This document shows positions 59,517-64,000 of a stretch of DNA of 64,000 nt, piece after piece. Under the pieces are notes generated by a model, which did no database searches, was not told the origin of the DNA, and saw only the letters and a list, made by a program, of their open reading frames with translations. The stretch is from the NCBI RefSeq assembly GCF_017642925.1, contig NZ_JAEPOL010000008.1:98431-162430 (forward strand), given 5' to 3'. Source of the DNA: Maricaulis sp. Lineage in GTDB: Bacteria > Pseudomonadota > Alphaproteobacteria > Caulobacterales > Maricaulaceae. The position numbers and the translations under genes are program-made. The number at the start of each line of letters is the position of its first letter. Positions within the stretch are counted from its first letter, which is position 1.

Positions 59517-60832
59517 GGACCACAAATCTCGCTTTTCTCGCCGAGCGCGTCGGCATCGGCATTCCGGCCGATCGTATACACGCGGCCCTCGGGCGTCACG
59601 CCACGGATGTACTGATCCTCGTCGCCGTCTTCCACGACGATAAGATCACCCCAGGGCGCCACGCAGACGTTGTCGCATTTCTCCATCACGCGTGCATCGT
59701 CCGATTGCACGAAGAGCTGCAGGCGGCCGGGCTGTTCCGATTCGCGGTCCGTACCCTCGAACGGGCTCGGCTGGTAGCGGAAGATCTGGCCGATCCGTTC
59801 CGGTCCGCCATCGGTACAGGCGAAATAGCATTCATTCTCGCCCCACCACAGGCCTTCCCCGCGAGTGAACATGGCGGCGCCATCGGCATGGCCGCGCTCG
59901 GCAAGATCATTGTCCGGGTTCTCGACATCGGCGAGATCGACCCATTCCACCTCCAGCCAGTCACCGACCGGCAGGCTGTTGCCCGTCCAGTTGCGCGTAT
60001 CCAGACCCGGCTGGCCGCGCACAGCCAGCGCCTGCAGCCGGCCGCCACGCGCCAGCTCGCCCGGCACATCCGGGATATAGCGGTAGAACAGGGCCAGGCC
60101 GCGGCGATCCTCGGTCTCGTAGACGCAGCCCGAGGCCGGATCGACGGCAATCGCCTCGTGACGGAAACGGCCCATGCCGGTGATCGGCACCGGGGTTACC
60201 AGACCCGTCGCATCCGCAGGCACTTCAAAACAATAGCCATGATCGACCTGGGCATCGCCGCCGGCCTGCCATTCGGTCTCCTCGCAGGTGATCCAGCTGC
60301 CCCAGGGCGTCGGCCCGCCTGCACAGTTATTAATGGTGCCGGCGAGCGACATGTATTGCTCGGTCACCTCCAGGGTTTCCGGATCGACGACCAGGTGGGT
60401 GGTTCCGCCCAGATGGGGTGCGCCGTCATCGGTCCAGTCATGCACCATGTCGCGATCGATCAGATCGAGGCCGGCCGCGTCGGGCCCGAAGGCCGACTTC
60501 TCGATCTCGTCCGGATTAAGCTCGTGATTGCGCACGAGGACCCATTTGCCGTCCGCACGGGCAAAACAGGCCATGCCGTCGAAATCGCCCGGTGCGACCA
60601 GACCGTCGGTCATCGCATCGCCGACGGTCGAGATGACCTCATAGGTAAAGCCTTCGGGCAGGTCGAACAGGCCGGCCGGATCGGCGACCAGCTCGCCATA
60701 GCCCTCGACCTGGTTCAGCCAGGGCTGGGTGATCCCGTCAGCCCGTGCACAACCGGCCAGAGCCGGCAGTCCGGCGAAGGCGACGGAGGTCGCTGTGGCG
60801 GATTTCAGGAAATAGCGGCGGGACAGGGACAT
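59417..60832 (-). CDS. PhoX-like (DUF839) phosphatase, Tat-exported
   Basis: A 471-residue protein with a Tat signal (SRRYFLKSATATS, residues 4 onward) containing a lipobox-like AGC. The DUF839/PhoX beta-propeller includes GDFDGMACFARADGKWVLVRNHEL, AGGPTPWGSWITCEET, CWVYETEDRRG-like VYETEDRRGLALFYRY and GPCFSPDGSTLFFNIQ. PhoX enzymes are calcium/iron phosphomonoesterases in the periplasm. I choose ATG 60832; a start at 60910 would precede the Tat motif by 26 residues. With the following phytase-like gene it makes a plausible organophosphate-scavenging pair. I found no Pho box upstream. Confidence 0.85.
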   Translation of the reverse strand: MSLSRRYFLKSATATSVAFAGLPALAGCARADGITQPWLNQVEGYGELVADPAGLFDLPEGFTYEVISTVGDAMTDGLVAPGDFDGMACFARADGKWVLVRNHELNPDEIEKSAFGPDAAGLDLIDRDMVHDWTDDGAPHLGGTTHLVVDPETLEVTEQYMSLAGTINNCAGGPTPWGSWITCEETEWQAGGDAQVDHGYCFEVPADATGLVTPVPITGMGRFRHEAIAVDPASGCVYETEDRRGLALFYRYIPDVPGELARGGRLQALAVRGQPGLDTRNWTGNSLPVGDWLEVEWVDLADVENPDNDLAERGHADGAAMFTRGEGLWWGENECYFACTDGGPERIGQIFRYQPSPFEGTDRESEQPGRLQLFVQSDDARVMEKCDNVCVAPWGDLIVVEDGDEDQYIRGVTPEGRVYTIGRNADADALGEKSEICGPCFSPDGSTLFFNIQRNPGRTFAVRGPWSERSL

Positions 60833-60979
60833 CGAACAACTCCGGACGTTCAGGGGAGGGTGTGATTTAGTTAGGCAATACAACGGGTTCACGACGGAAA
60901 AATGACGCACTCGATATATGTGGTATTATTTGACCGTATATGCAGGTGTATAAAATTCAACGCGGAATTCCGCCGAGGC

Positions 60980-61008
60980 TTGACCGGTTCGTATTTCACC
61001 TCTAAACG
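60980..61008 (+). promoter_or_regulatory. Promoter candidate for rplM-rpsI
   Basis: TTGACC (60980-60985), 17 bases, TAAACG (61003-61008), 49 bases before the rplM start in a stretch poorer in GC than its surroundings. The TTGAC-type -35 and the CTAAAC element also fit a Caulobacter-like housekeeping promoter. Confidence 0.55.
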
Positions 61009-61056
61009 GCGCGCTCGAATTCAAACCGGGGCCAACCGGCCAAAGGCGAGAGAGTT

Positions 61057-61521
61057 ATGAAGACCTATTCCGTGAAACCGGCGGATGTCGAGAAGAAGTG
61101 GGTCGTGATCGATGCAGAAGGCGCCGTTGTCGGCCGTCTGGCTGCCTACATCGCGACGCGTCTTCGCGGCAAGCACCGTCCGGACTACACCCCGCATGTC
61201 GACATGGGCGACAATGTGATCGTCGTGAACGCCGAGAAGGTCGTGTTCACCGGCCGCAAGCGCGACGACAAGCGTTACTACTGGCACACCGGCCACCCGG
61301 GCGGCATCAAGGAAACCAGCCCGGCGAAGCTGCTGGACGGCCGTTTCCCGGAGCGCGTCGTCGAGAAGGCCGTGCTGCGCATGCTGCCGAAAGACAGCCC
61401 GCTGGCCCGCAAGCAGTTCTCGAACCTGCGCGTTTACGCCGGTGCCGACCACAAGCATGAGGCTCAACAGCCGGAAGTGGTCGACTTCAAGTCCATGAAC
61501 ACCAAGAATACGCGAGGCTGA
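61057..61521 (+). CDS. rplM: 50S ribosomal protein L13
   Basis: A 154-residue ribosomal protein: [20 protein letters not shown] at the start, then [36 protein letters not shown] and [39 protein letters not shown]. Standard length for the class. GAGAGAG is the ribosome site. It is followed by rpsI after one base. Confidence 0.97.
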   Translation: MKTYSVKPADVEKKWVVIDAEGAVVGRLAAYIATRLRGKHRPDYTPHVDMGDNVIVVNAEKVVFTGRKRDDKRYYWHTGHPGGIKETSPAKLLDGRFPERVVEKAVLRMLPKDSPLARKQFSNLRVYAGADHKHEAQQPEVVDFKSMNTKNTRG

Positions 61522-61522
61522 T

Positions 61523-62020
61523 ATGAGTGACGAAGCCCGCTCGCTCGAAGACCTGAAAGACGTCATGAAGGACGCCGATACCGGCGCCGTCGCGACTGAA
61601 GAGTCTGTCCCGGCCGAGCCCAAGATCGACGAACACGGCCGCGCCTACGCGACCGGCAAGCGCAAGAACGCGGTCGCCCGCGTCTGGATCAAGCGCGGCA
61701 ATGGCAAGATCACTGTGAACGGCAAGGACCAGGAACAGTATTTCGCCCGCCCGGTTCTGCGCATGCTGCTGCAACAGCCGCTGGAAACCGCCGAGCGCAA
61801 GGACGAGTTCGACATTGTCGCCACCGTCGTCGGCGGCGGTCTGTCCGGTCAGGCCGGTGCCGTGCGTCACGGTATCTCCAAGGCGCTGACGATGTTCGAA
61901 CCGGGCCTGCGCCCGGTGCTCAAGGCCAACGGCTTCCTGACCCGCGACAGCCGCGTGGTCGAGCGCAAGAAGTACGGCCGCAAGAAGGCCCGCCGCAGCT
62001 TCCAGTTCTCGAAGCGCTAA
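61523..62020 (+). CDS. rpsI: 30S ribosomal protein S9
   Basis: A 165-residue S9 with an acidic N-terminal extension of about 35 residues before the conserved [23 protein letters not shown]. The C-terminal tail [18 protein letters not shown], which reaches the P-site tRNA, is intact. Such extensions are usual in alphaproteobacteria. Confidence 0.97.
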   Translation: MSDEARSLEDLKDVMKDADTGAVATEESVPAEPKIDEHGRAYATGKRKNAVARVWIKRGNGKITVNGKDQEQYFARPVLRMLLQQPLETAERKDEFDIVATVVGGGLSGQAGAVRHGISKALTMFEPGLRPVLKANGFLTRDSRVVERKKYGRKKARRSFQFSKR

Positions 62021-62048
62021 GGGTTTTCGGAGCGATCCGATTTCAAAG

Positions 62049-62083
62049 AAACGGGCGGTGCCGCTGGCGCCGCCCGTTTTTTA
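62049..62083. terminator. Rho-independent terminator after rpsI
   Basis: AACGGGCGGTGCC and GGCGCCGCCCGTT form a long GC-rich stem around GCT, followed by TTTTT. It lies 29 bases after rpsI and 8 bases before the convergent lysR stop. Confidence 0.9.
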
Positions 62084-62091
62084 TTGCGGGT

Positions 62092-62988
62092 TCACCGCCA
62101 CAGCTTGCCCAGCTCCTCGGCCAGCGTGTCGTAGACCAGCCGGATCTTGCGGCTGGTATTGAGCTCGCGATGGGTGACCAGCCAGACCGGTACCGGGATA
62201 GGGGGCAGGCCGGGAAAGACCGGCTCCAGATCGGGATAGAAACCGATCATGTCGCGCGTCACCACGCCGATGCCGAAACCCTGGCGGATCAGGGCGAGAT
62301 AGGCCGGTCCGCTTTCCGAGGTGACACGGAAACTCTCCGGTGTGAGGTCGAGCCCCAGCTCCCGGAGATATTCCAGCATGCGCGGATCGCGCTCGAAGCC
62401 GACAAAGTCGAGCCGGCTGCCCTCCTCCGCCGTCTGCGGCCGGCCCACCCGGTCGAGAAAAGCCGGCGCGGCATAAAGATGCGCACTGGTCTCGCCCAGC
62501 AGGCGGGCGATCAGGTCCGGCTGGTCCGGGCGGGCGTGCCGGATGGCGATGTCCGCTTCGCGCTTGGTCAGGTCGCGGACCGTGTTCGAGGCGATGATCT
62601 CGATCTGCAGTTTCGGCGCGATCGTGCGCAGGCGTTCCAGGGCAGTTGGCAGAAAATAGGTCGCCACCAGGTCGGTCGATGTGATCGAGACATAACCGTC
62701 CACGGAGTTGGCCTGGCCGGATGCCGTCAGCGAGATGCGCTGGGCGGCTTCGCCCATGGCGCGGACATGTTCGACCAGTTCCAACGCCGCCCCGGTCGGC
62801 CGCATGCCGCGCGGGCCGCGCTCGAACAGGGTGACGCCCAACGCCTCTTCCAGCGCCGTGATCTGGCGTGACAGGGTTGGCTGGGTCTGGCCCAGCGCGC
62901 GGGCCGCGGCGGAAAACGAGCCTTCCTCCACCGTCGCCAGAAAGGCACGGACCTGGTTCCAGTCAAAGGCGATACTCGTCCAGTTCAT
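62092..62988 (-). CDS. LysR-family transcriptional regulator
   Basis: A 298-residue regulator. The winged helix-turn-helix is residues about 8-66 (WNQVRAFLATVEEGSFSAAARALGQTQPTLSRQITALEEALGVTLFERGPRGMRPTGA), followed by the periplasmic-binding-like effector domain from about 95. I choose ATG 62988 (MNWTSIAFDWNQ); an in-frame start at 63129 would extend it by 47 residues into the divergent methyltransferase. It probably controls the divergent gene and itself. Confidence 0.9.
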   Translation of the reverse strand: MNWTSIAFDWNQVRAFLATVEEGSFSAAARALGQTQPTLSRQITALEEALGVTLFERGPRGMRPTGAALELVEHVRAMGEAAQRISLTASGQANSVDGYVSITSTDLVATYFLPTALERLRTIAPKLQIEIIASNTVRDLTKREADIAIRHARPDQPDLIARLLGETSAHLYAAPAFLDRVGRPQTAEEGSRLDFVGFERDPRMLEYLRELGLDLTPESFRVTSESGPAYLALIRQGFGIGVVTRDMIGFYPDLEPVFPGLPPIPVPVWLVTHRELNTSRKIRLVYDTLAEELGKLWR

Positions 62989-63005
62989 CGTTTTTCGTAT
63001 ATCAG

Positions 63006-63021
63006 CTGCAGGGATTTGCAG
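63006..63021. promoter_or_regulatory. Inverted repeat in the lysR/methyltransferase intergenic region
   Basis: CTGCA-GGGATT-TGCAG, perfect 5-base arms, 18 bases upstream of lysR and 59 upstream of the methyltransferase gene. LysR proteins usually bind T-N11-A dyads; here the T-to-A spacing is 12, so the match is only approximate. Confidence 0.4.
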
Positions 63022-63079
63022 ATTTATATCCGATTTGCGTATGGGTACATGGGTATCTGACAGACAGGGGATTGAACCG

Positions 63080-63703
63080 ATGGACCGCAACCGGCGCTTC
63101 TGGGACCGCACGGCGAAAAAATACTTCAAGGCGCCGATCGGCGACGAGGCAGCCTATAGCCACAAGCTGGAAAAGACGCGGGAGTATCTCACCCCCGACA
63201 GCGAGGTGCTGGAATTCGGTTGCGGCACGGGTGGCACCGCCGTGCTGCACGCGCCGTACGTCAAGCACTACCTGGCCACCGATATTTCAGATGAAATGCT
63301 CAATTTCGGCCGCGAACGTGCGCGCGAGGCCGGTGTGGAGAACCTCTCCTTCCAGCGCGCGAATTTCGACGAGCTGGACGCCGCACTGGAAAGTTTCGAC
63401 GCCGTCCTCGGCCTGTCCATCATCCATCTGATGCAGGATCCCGACGCCGCAATCGCCCGTGCCTTCCGCCTTCTCAAGCCCGGCGGCGTCTTCGTCACCA
63501 GCACGGTGTGTATTGCCGACGGGCTGTGGTTCCTGGTGCCCGTCATCCCGCTCATGCAGCTCTTCGGCCTGGCGCCGCAGGTAAAATTCCTGTCAGCCCG
63601 CCGTCTTCGCAAAGCCATGGAAGCCGCCGGTTTCACAATTGAGTACGAATGGTGGCCCAAACGCTCCAAGGCCCTCTTCCTGATCTGCCGCAAGCCGGGG
63701 TAG
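63080..63703 (+). CDS. SAM-dependent methyltransferase (class I)
   Basis: A 207-residue methyltransferase: motif I is VLEFGCGTGGTAV, motif II AT-DIS (LATDISDEMLNFGRERA), motif IV FDAVLGLSIIHLMQDPD and motif V RLLKPGGVFVTST. Small-molecule type, substrate unknown. A hydrophobic stretch (GLWFLVPVIPLMQLFGL, about residues 147-163) may touch the membrane. I choose ATG 63080, preceded by AGGGGA; longer frames run antisense through lysR. Divergent from lysR by 91 bases. Confidence 0.88.
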   Translation: MDRNRRFWDRTAKKYFKAPIGDEAAYSHKLEKTREYLTPDSEVLEFGCGTGGTAVLHAPYVKHYLATDISDEMLNFGRERAREAGVENLSFQRANFDELDAALESFDAVLGLSIIHLMQDPDAAIARAFRLLKPGGVFVTSTVCIADGLWFLVPVIPLMQLFGLAPQVKFLSARRLRKAMEAAGFTIEYEWWPKRSKALFLICRKPG

Positions 63704-63715
63704 GGGGCGTCACGT

Positions 63716-63763
63716 CCTTATCCCCGTCTGGGGAGAAGGTGCCCGCAGGGCGGATGAGGGGCG
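63716..63763 (+). repeat. Two-hairpin dispersed repeat, copy C
   Basis: Stem 1 is CCTTATCCCC-GTCT-GGGGAGAAGG (one mismatch); stem 2 is GCCC-GCA-GGGC; the end is GATGAGGGGCG. Aligns without gaps to copy B read on the minus strand; stem 2 has both arms exchanged (GGGC/GCCC against GCCC/GGGC). Confidence 0.8.
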
Positions 63764-63785
63764 CTCCTTACCTTGAACACCACAC

Positions 63786-63921
63786 CCATTTTTCCCGGTC
63801 GAATGCCCGGCGAAGGCCGGGCGGAGCGCCGGGACCTGCGGGAAACTCATCGTTTGAAATGATCTTCGGTCGATCCCGGATCTGCGGCCTGCCTGCGCAG
63901 GCCTTCGTCCGGGAAAAATGG
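63786..63921. repeat. MITE-like inverted-repeat element
   Basis: Terminal arms CCATTTTTCCCGG (63786-63798) and CCGGGAAAAATGG (63909-63921) are perfect 13-base complements. Inside are further palindromes (CCCGGCGAAGGCCGGG, GCCTGCCTGCGCAGGC). Length 136 bases, no open frame. Confidence 0.65.
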
Positions 63922-63965
63922 AGAGAGTTGGAAGAGAGAGAGAGAGTTGGAAGAGAGAGTGAGAG
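63921..63965. repeat. Short imperfect tandem repeat
   Basis: GAGAGAGTTGGAAGAGAG occurs twice in a row within a purine-only GA tract. Low-complexity, no spacer structure. Confidence 0.7.
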
Positions 63966-64000
63966 CGCCGCAACCATCACCGTCACCCTGACACCCGCTT

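Larger units (their letters stand above)
63704..64000. other. Gene-free repeat region at the window end
   Basis: About 300 bases holding, in order, a two-hairpin repeat (63716-63763), a 136-base inverted-repeat element (63786-63921) and a short GAGAGAGTTGGAA tandem repeat (63921-63965). I see no gene; whatever lies downstream starts outside the window. Confidence 0.6.

Noticed and set aside
60833..61056. Pho box upstream of the PhoX-like gene
   Set aside because: The AT-richer gap has no pair of CTGTCAT-like repeats with 11-base spacing.
63921..63965. Tandem GA-rich repeat as a CRISPR-like array
   Set aside because: Only two imperfect units with no unique spacers and no cas genes; simple-sequence repeat.

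Overview
The window is a 64 kb piece of a GC-rich alphaproteobacterial chromosome. Evidence for this class: LexA with direct-repeat GTTC-N7-GTTC operators, an E1-beta subunit of pyruvate dehydrogenase that carries its own lipoyl domain, LpxI instead of LpxH, a ubiquinol-cytochrome c chaperone gene beside plsX-fabH-ihfA, and the gene orders dxr-rseP-bamA-ompH-lpxD-fabZ-lpxA-lpxI-lpxB and trpGDC-lexA-comEC-gltX-gltA. A marine Caulobacter relative (Maricaulales/Hyphomonadales type) is my best guess, but this is inference and not a database result.

Layout. 1-9.7 kb: dxr (cut by the window start) and an envelope operon for outer-membrane assembly and lipid A, closed by a bidirectional terminator. 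9.7-15.7 kb: gltA and gltX (minus), comEC (plus), lexA (minus). 15.8-23 kb: tryptophan genes in two blocks, trpGDC and ppiD-trpE, separated by a divergent polysaccharide deacetylase. 23-33.8 kb: tpiA, a degenerate receiver protein, secG, pyrG, a glutathione transferase, a PLP decarboxylase, a secreted DUF2807 protein, rpmF, fhs and eno. 34-40 kb: accessory block between eno and ftsB with an unknown coiled-coil protein, a six-TM hybrid histidine kinase, a LuxR-type regulator, a small secreted lectin-like protein, an NhaC antiporter and a cystathionine beta-lyase. 40-47.7 kb: ftsB and the pyruvate dehydrogenase genes pdhA, pdhB and pdhC, pushed apart by six unrelated small genes. 47.8-55 kb: secreted and lipoprotein hydrolases, a thioesterase, bamE, the cytochrome bc1 chaperone, plsX, fabH, ihfA and a MerR gene. 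55.2-64 kb: tRNA-Pro(GGG) with an abutting hicAB toxin-antitoxin pair, a ferredoxin-type reductase, heme A synthase, a phytase-like lipoprotein with a PhoX-like phosphatase, rplM-rpsI, and a divergent lysR/methyltransferase pair.

Most of the sequence is conserved housekeeping. The less ordinary parts are: (i) the kinase/regulator/secreted-protein module, where near-identical ACA-N2-TGT inverted repeats lie before both the kinase gene and the secreted-protein gene; (ii) the pdh locus interrupted by six genes, two of them less GC-rich and TTG-started; (iii) a hicAB promoter whose -10 box sits inside a palindrome and touches the hicA ATG; (iv) four families of dispersed inverted-repeat elements, one showing compensatory stem changes between copies; (v) degenerate receiver domains in two proteins. 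I see no insertion sequence, prophage, CRISPR array or rRNA operon.
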